From Streptomyces sp. NBC_01268 (GTDB lineage Bacteria; Actinomycetota; Actinomycetes; Streptomycetales; Streptomycetaceae), in the NCBI RefSeq assembly GCF_036240795.1, contig NZ_CP108454.1:558001-622000 (forward strand): a DNA stretch of 64,000 bases. Direction: 5' to 3'. This document shows, piece by piece, positions 41,853 to 49,431 of the stretch; the first letter of the stretch is position 1, and each line of letters opens with the position of its first letter. The notes below the pieces were generated by a model. The model saw nothing but the letters and a program-made list of their open reading frames with translations. It ran no database searches and was not told the origin of the DNA. The position numbers and the translations under genes are program-made.

Positions 41853-42473
41853 TCAGGAGGCGGACGCCGGGCCCTTCGGGGGCCGGTGTCCGCCTTTCCC
41901 GTACAGCAGGCAGGAGACCACGACCACCAGCGGCCAGACGGACTGCAGGCAGGTCACCAGGCGCTCGGCGACGCCCACGGCGCCGTGCCGCTGCATGTCG
42001 ACGAGGAACCAGCCCGCTCCGAGCCCCATCAGTGCCGTCACGCCGACGGCGGGCACCGGCCTCAGGCCCCACGGCGCCGGTCCCGCGCGGTCGGCGGCGA
42101 GCACCGGCCACAGCGCCAGGAAGGCGAAGCCGGCGGCCGCGACCGAGCCGTGCCGGAGCGAGCCTCCGCTGAGGGGTGCGGGGAGCAGGGCGACGACCAG
42201 CGCCGTCACGCCGCCGGCGGCCAGGGCGACGCGTCCGGCGAGGGCGGCGGCCCGCAGCCCCCAGGCGGTGACCAGGTGGCAGACGCCGAGGCCGAACAGC
42301 CCGCCGGTCATCACCCACGCTCCCGGTGCCCCGTACGCGGCGAGGACGCTGATGGTCTGGGTGACGGGGTCGTAGCCGGGGCCGTGGAGCAGGCCCGCGA
42401 TCGTCCAGCCGCCGATCAGGAGGACCGGGGCGCACCCCGAGGAGATCAGGGCCCACCGGGGAACTCGTCGCAT
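41853..42473 (-). CDS. DUF998 family integral membrane protein
   Basis: A 206-residue protein with six predicted TM segments (from WALISSGCAPVLLIGGWTIAG to VWPLVVVVSCLLYG). Typical DUF998 features are the small-residue-rich helices and the GPGYDPVTQTISVLAAYGAPGAWVM loop after TM1, here intact. Function is unknown for the family. The stop is 3 bases from the GACCT repeat. It lies opposite the large hydrolase and shows no operon partner; the upstream membrane protein gene on the same strand is 116 bases away. Confidence 0.85.
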   Translation of the reverse strand: MRRVPRWALISSGCAPVLLIGGWTIAGLLHGPGYDPVTQTISVLAAYGAPGAWVMTGGLFGLGVCHLVTAWGLRAAALAGRVALAAGGVTALVVALLPAPLSGGSLRHGSVAAAGFAFLALWPVLAADRAGPAPWGLRPVPAVGVTALMGLGAGWFLVDMQRHGAVGVAERLVTCLQSVWPLVVVVSCLLYGKGGHRPPKGPASAS

Positions 42474-42588
42474 CGCCCCACCGTAACCACGGCGGTGGGC
42501 CGCGGCGTTCCTCCGGCGCGCTCGCGTGGTCAGGTGGGTCCGAACGGTACGCGCCGGGCCCTCCCTCCTTCCCTCCCCCGGCGGATGC

Positions 42589-43005
42589 TCAGAGCCCGCC
42601 CCGGTAGCCGGGGTCGGGGAGCTGCCGGGGCTCCCAGCAGGCGTCCACGCCGTACAGGAAGAGGGCGAGGGCGAGCAGGGCGGTGAGGGCGGCCGTCCAG
42701 GGGCCGCGCGGTCGGCGCCTCCGGCGGAGCGTCAGCAGCCAGGCGACGAGGGGCAGCACGGTGGCGCCGAGGAGGATGAGCGGGAGGTCCACGAAGACCA
42801 CGCTCAGGTCGCGGGCGTGCCCTTCGAATCCGCCGTCGATGCTGAAGGAGGCTCGCGGGGCCCAGTAGACCAGTGCCGCGAGGGCTCCCGCGGCGGTCAG
42901 CAGACAGCCGCCGGTGCTCTCGGCGGTGGTGCCGTCGGCGGACGCCGTGTCATGGGCCGTTCCGTCATCGGGTGTTCGCCCGTCCGGCGCCGGTTCGTCG
43001 CTCAT
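42589..43005 (-). CDS. Small hypothetical membrane protein
   Basis: A 138-residue protein not recognised. The first 30 residues are acidic and Thr/Asp/Gly-rich, followed by three predicted TM helices (GCLLTAAGALAALVYWAP; VFVDLPLILLGATVLPLVAWLL; WTAALTALLALALFLYGV). A cytosolic RRRRRPRGP patch separates TM2 and TM3. The C-terminus is short and proline-rich. Codon bias supports it as real. It is divergent from the acetyltransferase at 43116 with a 110-base gap. No function can be assigned. Confidence 0.75.
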   Translation of the reverse strand: MSDEPAPDGRTPDDGTAHDTASADGTTAESTGGCLLTAAGALAALVYWAPRASFSIDGGFEGHARDLSVVFVDLPLILLGATVLPLVAWLLTLRRRRRPRGPWTAALTALLALALFLYGVDACWEPRQLPDPGYRGGL

Positions 43006-43103
43006 ACCCGGCAGGGACGCGGGCGCGCCGCTCGCGGTTGCGCTCCCGGGGCCGTGGCGGTCGCGGCGGGCACGGTGGCGGCACGCGCCGTCCGGGGGTC
43101 CCC

Positions 43104-43109
43104 TAACGT
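43104..43109 (+). promoter_or_regulatory. -10 element of leaderless-type promoter
   Basis: TAACGT ends 6 bases before ATG 43116 and no Shine-Dalgarno is present. This fits transcription starting at the initiation codon and fixes the start. Confidence 0.5.
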
Positions 43110-43115
43110 GGGCCC

Positions 43116-43664
43116 ATGGTCAACTTTCCGCCACGGGTCGAACTCCACCCGCTCACCCTGTCCGACGAGGACGAGTTCTGCGCGCTCGTGCGCGCCAGCA
43201 CCGAGCTGTACGGGCCGTGGATGCAGCTGCCCGCGACCGCGGAGGAGTTCCGGGTCTGGATGCGCCGCTTCGACGACGCCTCCAACCGCGGCTTCCTGAT
43301 CCGGGTCCGGGAGACCGGCGCCGCCGCCGGCATGGTCAACATCAACTCGATCATCCGGGGGCGCTATCAGGGGGCGTCCCTCGGCTACGCGGCCTTCGCG
43401 CCGTCCGCGGGCCACGGGTACATGTCCGAGGGGATCGCCCTCGTCCTGGAACACGCCTTCACCGAGCTGCGGCTGCACCGGCTGGAGGCCAACATCCAGC
43501 CCGGGAACGAGCCGTCGCTGGCCCTGGTCCGACGGCTCGGCTTCCGGTACGAGGGGATGTCGCCCGGCTACCTCTACATCGACGGGGACTGGCGGGACCA
43601 CGAGCGCTGGGCCGTCAACGCGCCGCGGCCGTGGACGCCCCACCACTCACTCCCCGAGGTCTGA
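43116..43664 (+). CDS. GNAT acetyltransferase, RimJ/RimL type
   Basis: A 182-residue N-acetyltransferase of the RimJ/RimL (Acetyltransf_3) subgroup. The acetyl-CoA-binding region SLGYAAFAPSAGHGYMSEG and the C-terminal QPGNEPSLALVRRLGFRYEGMSPGYLYIDGDWRDHERW block are characteristic, the latter typical of enzymes acetylating ribosomal-protein or other N-terminal amino groups. The substrate is unknown. The start is supported by the leaderless-type -10 box. The stop is 20 bases from the convergent PP2C gene. Nothing suggests linkage to neighbours. Confidence 0.92.
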   Translation: MVNFPPRVELHPLTLSDEDEFCALVRASTELYGPWMQLPATAEEFRVWMRRFDDASNRGFLIRVRETGAAAGMVNINSIIRGRYQGASLGYAAFAPSAGHGYMSEGIALVLEHAFTELRLHRLEANIQPGNEPSLALVRRLGFRYEGMSPGYLYIDGDWRDHERWAVNAPRPWTPHHSLPEV

Positions 43665-43684
43665 GCCGTACGCGGTGCCTTCGG

Positions 43685-44830
43685 CTACGGCTCCGGGGCG
43701 AGGCGCTCGACGGCGACGAGCGCCGCGTCGTCGCCGAGGTGGCCGCCCGCGTACGCCTGGAGGTCGGCGCGCAGGCGGCCCAGCAGGGTCGGCGGGTCGT
43801 CCCCGACCCAGGCGGTGAGCCGCTCCGTCAGCGGGTAGAAGGCGCGGGAGGCGTCCCGGGCCTCGACGACCCCGTCGGTGTAGAGGAGCAGCACGTCGCC
43901 GGCGTCGAAGGGGAAGGTCTCCACGGTGACGGCGGGCGCGAGGACGTCGGAGAGGCCCAGCGGGGGGCTCGCGTCGGCGGTGTCGAGGGGGATCACCCGG
44001 CCCCGGCGCAGGAGCAGCGGCGGCGGGTGCCCGCAGTTGACGAGCCGCACGACGGGCTCGCGGTCGGGGATGTCGAGGACCAGCGCGGTGACGAAGGCCT
44101 CGTCCGAGGTGTCGTCGGCCTGCTCGGCGCCGACTCCCGTGCCCGGGTCCTCGTCGGTCACCTCGGCCGAGCCGACGCCCGCCTCCAGGTGTCCGATGAG
44201 GTCCGGCAGCTCCCGCTCGCGGCGGGCGGTGACCCGGAAGGCGCCCAGGACCAGGGAGGCTTCGCCGATCGCGTCGAGGCCCTTGCCGCGGGCGTCCCCG
44301 ATCAGCAGGCGTGTCCCGTCGGCGGTGCGGGCCGCCGCGTACAGGTCGCCGCCCATCTGCGCCTCCTCCTCCGCCGCGAGGTAGACGGAGGCGATGTGCA
44401 GCGGTCCGGCGCGGTGCGGCAGGGGGCGCAGGACGACGCTCTGCGCGGCGTGGGCGATGGAGCGCAGCCGCCGCACCCTCTCCTCGTCCCGCTCGCGCAG
44501 GTGGGCGAAGAAGGTCGCGATGACCGAGATCAGGACCAGCGCGATGATCTGGTAGGTGTGGTTGAGGTCGGTGATGCTGGTCCGCGCGACCGCCACCACC
44601 GACTGGGCGGCCACCGCGACCGCGCCGACGAAGGCGGTCATGCGCGCGCCCGCGAACGAGGCCGTCACGGCGGGGGCGGCGATCAGGAAGGGCCCCAGGT
44701 GCACGTCGGGGGGTGACAGGACGTCCACGACGGTGACCACCGCGATGATCGCGAACGGCACGGCGAGCAGCAGTCGGCCGCCGCGCCGGCTGAGGCGGGG
44801 GACGGCGGATGCCTGCCGGTGGGGATCCAT
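43685..44830 (-). CDS. Membrane-anchored SpoIIE-type PP2C phosphatase
   Basis: A 381-residue protein with an N-terminal membrane domain of about four TM helices (about residues 20-110), a short coil (HLRERDEERVRRLRSIAHAAQ), then an RsbU/SpoIIE PP2C domain (about 145-378) with VYLAAEEEAQMGGDLY, IGDARGKGLDAIGEA, VNCGHPPPLLL and LLLYTDGVVEARD. It likely dephosphorylates an anti-anti-sigma factor in response to a membrane signal. It is the third PP2C phosphatase in the window but differs in architecture from the 18-22 kb pair, having no PAS or GAF. A potential partner anti-sigma/antagonist pair is not nearby. Confidence 0.92.
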   Translation of the reverse strand: MDPHRQASAVPRLSRRGGRLLLAVPFAIIAVVTVVDVLSPPDVHLGPFLIAAPAVTASFAGARMTAFVGAVAVAAQSVVAVARTSITDLNHTYQIIALVLISVIATFFAHLRERDEERVRRLRSIAHAAQSVVLRPLPHRAGPLHIASVYLAAEEEAQMGGDLYAAARTADGTRLLIGDARGKGLDAIGEASLVLGAFRVTARRERELPDLIGHLEAGVGSAEVTDEDPGTGVGAEQADDTSDEAFVTALVLDIPDREPVVRLVNCGHPPPLLLRRGRVIPLDTADASPPLGLSDVLAPAVTVETFPFDAGDVLLLYTDGVVEARDASRAFYPLTERLTAWVGDDPPTLLGRLRADLQAYAGGHLGDDAALVAVERLAPEP

Positions 44831-44977
44831 GTGAAAGGCCTACCCCAGGCGCTGAGGTATGTCCCGTTTGCCCCGACTCACGGCGCGGCACGCGCGTGCG
44901 CGCACCCGAGGGCCCGGGCCCGCAGCTTCCGCCCGTCGGCCGCTGACGGCCCATGACCGGCATCAGCCTTGCACCGT

Positions 44978-45010
44978 CCGCTGCCCGCTGTCCGCTGTCC
45001 GCTGTCCGCT
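44978..45010. repeat. CCGCTGT heptanucleotide tandem repeat
   Basis: About 4.7 copies of a 7-base unit (first copy CCGCTGC, then three exact CCGCTGT and a partial). A seven-base period is not divisible by three and it is non-coding. Probably polymorphic. Confidence 0.9.
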
Positions 45011-45128
45011 TCATCCGTGCTCATCGGGGCGTCGACCGCAGCGGACGGCGGATGCACGACACGACCCCAACTCCCTTGGGACGCGCCGGTGACGAACGGT
45101 CCGCCGCGGCTCGTTCCGCAGCGCACGG

Positions 45129-45166
45129 GAACGCCCCGGAGTCCCATGGCGGCCTCCGGGGCGTTC
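45129..45166 (-). terminator. Strong hairpin terminator of the 45.2-kb acetyltransferase
   Basis: A perfect 13-bp stem, GAACGCCCCGGAG (45129-45141) with CTCCGGGGCGTTC (45154-45166), and a 12-base loop. It starts 10 bases after the minus-strand acetyltransferase stop. No U-run, as is common in high-GC actinobacteria. Confidence 0.8.
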
Positions 45167-45176
45167 GCCGCTCCCG

Positions 45177-45794
45177 CTACGCGTCGGCCGGACGGCGCGG
45201 CTCGCGCCACATGCCCCAGAGCATCGGACCGTCGCCGGGCAGCGGCACCTCCTCGCGCACGGTGAAGCCGAAGTGCTCGTAGACGGGGAGGTTGGCCGCC
45301 TTCGAGGACTCCAGGTAGACCGGCATGCCGGCCGCGTCGGCCTGGGCCAGGCCAGAGCGCAGCAGCGCGGCGCCGTGGCCCTGGCCCTGGGCGGCCGGGT
45401 CGGCGCCGATGAGCGACAGGGACCAGTGGGGCTCCTGCGGCGTGTGCGCGGCGGCGGTCTCGACGGCCGCACCGAACTGCGCGACGCGGTCGCCGAGGAT
45501 GCTCTTGAGCTCCTCGATCGTGTCCGCGTCGGGCACGGCCTTCTCCTGCGCCTCGGCGGGCACCCAGAACGAGACGGCCGCGTCGGTGCGCTCGCACACG
45601 CCGTGGTGGACGTACTGGCGGGTGAAGATCGTGGTGAAGTAGCGGCTCAGCGAGGCCGCGCGGGAGGCGTCCTCCGGGAAGAACCAGCGCATCATCGGGT
45701 CGTCGTCGAAGGCGCTGGTCAGAATGGCGCTGATGAGTGCAGCGTCGTCGACCGTGGCCGTCTTGGGTATGTTCGTCATGGTCATGCGGCTCAT
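45177..45794 (-). CDS. GNAT family N-acetyltransferase
   Basis: A 205-residue GNAT protein. The N-terminal part has FDDDPMMRWFFPED, common in a streptomycete GNAT subgroup, and the acetyl-CoA loop is DPAAQGQGHGAALLRSGL followed by VYLESSKAANLPVYEHFGF. The C-terminus carries MLWGMWREP. The substrate is unknown; relatives acetylate antibiotics, polyamines or peptides. The start could be ATG 45794, 45785 or 45779, all in frame and close together. A strong hairpin follows the stop. It is separated from the transporter permease stop by 60 bases on the same strand, so cotranscription with xylFGH is possible but not compelling. Confidence 0.88.
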   Translation of the reverse strand: MSRMTMTNIPKTATVDDAALISAILTSAFDDDPMMRWFFPEDASRAASLSRYFTTIFTRQYVHHGVCERTDAAVSFWVPAEAQEKAVPDADTIEELKSILGDRVAQFGAAVETAAAHTPQEPHWSLSLIGADPAAQGQGHGAALLRSGLAQADAAGMPVYLESSKAANLPVYEHFGFTVREEVPLPGDGPMLWGMWREPRRPADA

Positions 45795-45854
45795 TCTGCA
45801 CGAGATGATCTTGAACTCTCGGGCGGGGTCCCCCCCACCCGGAGCGACCTCTCG

Positions 45855-47186
45855 TCAGGCGCGTCCCGCGGCCTTCTGGCTGCGCCGGGACAGCGAGTCG
45901 ACGACCACGGCGGCGAGCAGCACGGAACCGGTGATCATGAACTGGACGGCGTTGCTGACACCCATGATGTTCATGCCCGACTGGATCGAGCCGATGACCA
46001 GCGAGCCCAGCAGCGCCGACCACACCGAACCCCGGCCGCCGAACAGGCTGGTGCCGCCGATGACGGCGGCGGCGATGACGTTCATCAGCAGGTTGCCACC
46101 GCCGGAGGTCTGGCTCGCGGACTGGATCTGGCCCGCCAGGAACAGCCCGCCGACGGCCGCCATCAGACCGGAGATCGTGAAGACGCTCATGCGGATGAAC
46201 GGCACGCTGATGCCGGCCCTCCGGGCGCCCTCGATGTTGCCGCCGACCGCGAAGATCTGGCGCCCGTACCGGGTGCGCCGCAGCACGAAGTCCACGACGA
46301 CCAGCAGGATCAGGAAGATGAGCAGCGCCAGCGGGAGGCCCTGGTACTGGTTGAGGATGTACGCGGTGGCGAAGGCGATCGCCCCGATCACGACGGTGCG
46401 CAGCACGATCTCGGCGACCGGCCGGAACGGCACCCGGGCCGCCTGGCGGCGCTTGGCGTCGAGCAGCGAGGCGAGCAGGAACAGACCGACCCCGACGCCC
46501 GCGGCGACGTAGGCGGTCGCCGGGCTGTGGAAGATCGTCGAGTACAGCTTGGAGACGACGCTCTCGCTCGGGATGTTGACGGTGCCGCTGCTGCCGAGCA
46601 CCTGCAGCATGAGGCCGTTCCAGGCGAGGTTGCCCGCCAGGGTGACGACGAAGGCGGGCACGCCCACCTTGGCGAAGAAGAAGCCCTGGATGAGCCCGAC
46701 GGCCGCTCCACCGACGAGCGCCACGAGCAGCGCCAGCCACTGGTTCATGCCGTTGATGACGTTCAGCACGGCGAAGAGCGCGGCGCACAGGCCGCTGACC
46801 GAGCCGACGGAGAGGTCGATCTCGCCGAGCAGCAGGACGAAGACGATGCCGACGGCGATCATGCCGGTGCCGACGATCTGCTGGCTGAGGTCGGAGAGGT
46901 TCTGCGCGGAGAGGAACGCGCTGTTGAGGCTGCCGAACACCGTCCAGATGATGATGACGGCCACGACGACGGGCAGCGAGCCCAGTTCGCCGCTGCGCAG
47001 CTTGCGGCGGAACTCCGTGGCGTAACCGCGCAGCCCCTCCTCACGGACGATCAGCCGGCTGTCGACGGCGGGCATCGCCTCGGGGGCGGTCCGCTGCGCC
47101 GCCTGGTCGGCGGCGGCGCGTTCGCCGCCGCCCGCGGGGCCGTCGAACCGACGGTCCCGGTCCTCGGGGTCTCCGGCGCGCCTCAT
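45855..47186 (-). CDS. xylH: CUT2 sugar ABC transporter permease (XylH-like)
   Basis: A 443-residue inner-membrane permease of the ribose/xylose (BPD_transp_2) family with about 10-12 TM helices. Signatures are GEIDLSVGSVSGLCAALFA, the Gly-rich NLAWNGLMLQVLGSSGTV segment, and the ATPase-contact loop AVGGNIEGARRAGISVP. The first 60 residues are cytosolic and charged. The ATG overlaps the ATPase stop (ATGA), fixing the start although the frame is open upstream. It acts with the ATPase and binding protein to import a pentose or related sugar; D-xylose is inferred from similarity to the streptomycete xylFGH set, not proven here. Confidence 0.9.
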   Translation of the reverse strand: MRRAGDPEDRDRRFDGPAGGGERAAADQAAQRTAPEAMPAVDSRLIVREEGLRGYATEFRRKLRSGELGSLPVVVAVIIIWTVFGSLNSAFLSAQNLSDLSQQIVGTGMIAVGIVFVLLLGEIDLSVGSVSGLCAALFAVLNVINGMNQWLALLVALVGGAAVGLIQGFFFAKVGVPAFVVTLAGNLAWNGLMLQVLGSSGTVNIPSESVVSKLYSTIFHSPATAYVAAGVGVGLFLLASLLDAKRRQAARVPFRPVAEIVLRTVVIGAIAFATAYILNQYQGLPLALLIFLILLVVVDFVLRRTRYGRQIFAVGGNIEGARRAGISVPFIRMSVFTISGLMAAVGGLFLAGQIQSASQTSGGGNLLMNVIAAAVIGGTSLFGGRGSVWSALLGSLVIGSIQSGMNIMGVSNAVQFMITGSVLLAAVVVDSLSRRSQKAAGRA

Positions 47187-48007
47187 CGTTCCTCCTCCCG
47201 ACGCCCGCCGCCTTCGCCGCGCGCCTCCCGCTCCTCGCGGATGCGGGCCTGGCGGCGGGTGACGGCGCTGTCGCTGGCTCCGGTGATCGCGGAGATGATC
47301 TCCTCGGTCGTGGTGGAGCGCTTGTCGAAGAACCCGTTGTTCCGGCCGAGCCGGAGCACCGCGATCCGGTCGGCGACGGCCATCACGTCGACCATGTTGT
47401 GGCTGATGAGGATGGTGCCCAGGCCCTGGACACGGAGCCGTTCGACGAGGTCGAGGACCTCGGCGGTCTGCTCCACGCCGAGCGCGGCGGTCGGTTCGTC
47501 CAGGATGACGACCTTGGGGTCGCCGATGAGGGACCGCGCGATCGCCACGGTCTGCCGCTGGCCGCCGGAGAGGGAGGCCACCGGGATGCGGACGCTGGGG
47601 ATGCGGATGGACAGGGTGTCGAGCAGTTCGCGGGAGCGCTGCTCCATGCGGACCTCGTCGAGCACTCCGAAGTGGCGCAGCTCCCTGCCGAGGAAGAGGT
47701 TGCCGACCACGTCGAGGTTGTCGCACAGGGCGAGGTCCTGGTACACGGTGGCGATGCCGAGGTTCTGGGCGTCGTGCGGGCGGCCGATGGTGACCGGCCG
47801 CCCCTGCCACTCGATGACGCCCTCGTCGGGCGGGTTGACCCCGGCGATCGTCTTGACGGCGGTCGACTTTCCGGCGCCGTTGTCGCCGACCAGGGCGACG
47901 ACCTCACCGGGGTGGACCTCCAGGTCGAACTCCGACAGGGCCTGGACCGCGCCGAACCGCTTGGAGATCCCCCTCAGTGTCAGCACAGGTTCTTCCGGCA
48001 ATTCCAC
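47183..48007 (-). CDS. xylG: CUT2 sugar ABC transporter ATPase (XylG-like, single-domain)
   Basis: A 274-residue ATPase with Walker A GDNGAGKST, Q-loop TVYQDLALCDNLDV, signature LSGGQRQTVAIAR, Walker B VVILDEPTAALG and switch His (ISHNM). The protein has one nucleotide-binding domain, whereas classical XylG/RbsA has two in about 500 residues; the short form is usual in streptomycetes and must dimerise. The C-terminal tail is strongly charged (RREEER). ATG 48007 is 10 bases after the binding-protein stop on the same strand, so the order is binding protein, ATPase, permease in one operon. No ROK gene adjoins this copy. Confidence 0.9.
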   Translation of the reverse strand: MELPEEPVLTLRGISKRFGAVQALSEFDLEVHPGEVVALVGDNGAGKSTAVKTIAGVNPPDEGVIEWQGRPVTIGRPHDAQNLGIATVYQDLALCDNLDVVGNLFLGRELRHFGVLDEVRMEQRSRELLDTLSIRIPSVRIPVASLSGGQRQTVAIARSLIGDPKVVILDEPTAALGVEQTAEVLDLVERLRVQGLGTILISHNMVDVMAVADRIAVLRLGRNNGFFDKRSTTTEEIISAITGASDSAVTRRQARIREEREARGEGGGRREEER

Positions 48008-48016
48008 CGCCTCCGA

Positions 48017-49108
48017 CTACGTCAGGCCGGCCTGCTTGCACGCTGCCGCATAGGTCGGTGTGCAGATCTCCTGGACCGTGTACATGCCGTCCTTGACGAC
48101 CGTGTCCTTGATGTTGTCCTTGTTGACGACGACCGGCTTGAGCAGGTTGGACGGCACCTTCTCGCCACTGCCGCTGGTCTTGGTGACCGGAACCAGGTCG
48201 GCAGGCAGCGACTTGCCCTGGGCGAAGTCGACGGCCATGGTCGCGGCGATGTCGGCCTCGGGCTTGTACGGCTTCTGGATGGTGATGGTCTGCGTGCCCA
48301 GCAGGATCCGCTGGATGGCGTCGAGTTGGGCGTCCTGTCCGGTCAACGGCACGTTCAGGCCTGCCGACTTGAGAGCCGTGGAGATACCGGCGGCCAGGCC
48401 GTCGTTGGCCGAGTAGACACCGACGATCTTGTCCTTGCCGAGTGCGCTGATGGCACCGGACATCTGCTGGTTGGCGTTGTTCGGGTCCCAGTTGGGGGTG
48501 TCGTACTCCTTGCCGATCGTCACCTTGCCGTCGAGCACGGAGTGCGCACCGGCCTTGAACTCGGCCGCGTTGGGGTCGGTCGGCGACCCGTTGTGCATCA
48601 CGATGTCGCCGCTCTGCGCCTTGGCGCCGAGCGCGTCGAGCAGCGCCTGGCCCTGCAGTCTGCCGACCTCGCGGTTGTCGTAGGAGACGTAGGAGTCGAC
48701 CGGACCCTGCGCGAGGCGGTCGTACGACACGACCTTCACGCCCGCGTCATGGGCCTTCTGCACGGAGGACTGGATGGACTTGGCGTCCACCGCGTCGAGG
48801 ATCAGCACCTTGTCGCCCTTGGCGAGCGCGGTGTTGACCTGCTGCTGCTGGGTGGTGGCGCTCTCGGCGGCGTTGTAGTAGTCGACCTGGGCGCCCGGCG
48901 CCAGCTGCTGGATCTTCGCCTCGATGTACGGCCGGTCGAACTTCTCGTACCGGGTGGTCTTGCTCTCCGGGAGCAGCAGGCCGATCTTCACCTCTTCGGC
49001 CTTCGTCGGCGCGGACGCCGGCTGGAGTGCCCCGCTGGTCGACACCACTCCCAGGGAGAGCGCCGCGGTCCCCGCCAGGGCTATCGCGGCGCGCAATGTA
49101 CGGGTCAT
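48017..49108 (-). CDS. xylF: Sugar-binding protein of CUT2 transporter (XylF-like)
   Basis: A 363-residue periplasmic-binding-protein-like (Peripla_BP_4) secreted protein. The signal peptide (about 1-33) ends in an Ala-rich stretch with no lipobox Cys; the first Cys is far downstream near the C-terminus (EICTPTYAAACKQAG), where a disulfide is likely. Ligand-pocket features are KIGLLLPESKTTRYEKFD, ILDAVDAKS, VSYDRL and ANDGLAAGIS, as in D-xylose-binding proteins. ATG 49108 follows AAAGGAG, so it is a better start than an upstream in-frame codon. It is the first gene of the transporter operon. Confidence 0.9.
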   Translation of the reverse strand: MTRTLRAAIALAGTAALSLGVVSTSGALQPASAPTKAEEVKIGLLLPESKTTRYEKFDRPYIEAKIQQLAPGAQVDYYNAAESATTQQQQVNTALAKGDKVLILDAVDAKSIQSSVQKAHDAGVKVVSYDRLAQGPVDSYVSYDNREVGRLQGQALLDALGAKAQSGDIVMHNGSPTDPNAAEFKAGAHSVLDGKVTIGKEYDTPNWDPNNANQQMSGAISALGKDKIVGVYSANDGLAAGISTALKSAGLNVPLTGQDAQLDAIQRILLGTQTITIQKPYKPEADIAATMAVDFAQGKSLPADLVPVTKTSGSGEKVPSNLLKPVVVNKDNIKDTVVKDGMYTVQEICTPTYAAACKQAGLT

Positions 49109-49431
49109 GGGAGGCTCCTTTCGCACGCCGCGCGAGTCCGCCTGCCGAGACCGCGGGGGCGCGGGCGCACCTCTGGCCATATCTCGACATTAGACCCAAC
49201 CACCAGCGGCGACCATTCGCGCTCGGCGCGCGGAATTCGGGGACGGAGTTCCGTTTCACCTGGGGTGGCCGCGGCGTCACGTCCCGTACCGGACTTTCCA
49301 TCGGATTCGGACGCAGGGGGCGGCAAGGCGCGTGAATTCACGCCAATGACCGCGGAAACACCGACCCGACGGTTCGCCGGGAGTCACGATCTGAGCTCAT
49401 TGTCCATTCGCATCGGACAGATGGAGCGCTC
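49109..49431. other. 323-base divergent intergenic region
   Basis: This contains promoters for the binding-protein gene (minus) and radical SAM gene (plus). The only notable element is an imperfect inverted pair TGTCC/GGACA (49401-49405 and 49415-49419) just ahead of the radical SAM start. No known riboswitch or small ORF was recognised. Confidence 0.5.

Larger units (their letters stand above)
44831..45176. other. 346-base intergenic region with repeats and terminator
   Basis: This lies between two minus-strand genes and should contain the promoter of the PP2C gene. It holds a CCGCTGT tandem repeat and a strong hairpin next to the acetyltransferase stop. No convincing small gene was seen. 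Confidence 0.6.

Noticed and set aside
39091..42456. 1121-codon minus-strand frame opposite the secreted hydrolase
   Set aside because: Repetitive Arg/Gly/Val translation without domains; runs through the GACCT repeat and the DUF998 gene in another frame.
41806..45010. CRISPR array
   Set aside because: The repeats present are 5- and 7-base tandem units with no spacers, and there are no cas genes.
45273..48053. 926-codon plus-strand frame opposite the xylGH genes
   Set aside because: Antisense shadow with Asp/Arg/His-rich low complexity; transporter motifs on the minus strand are complete.
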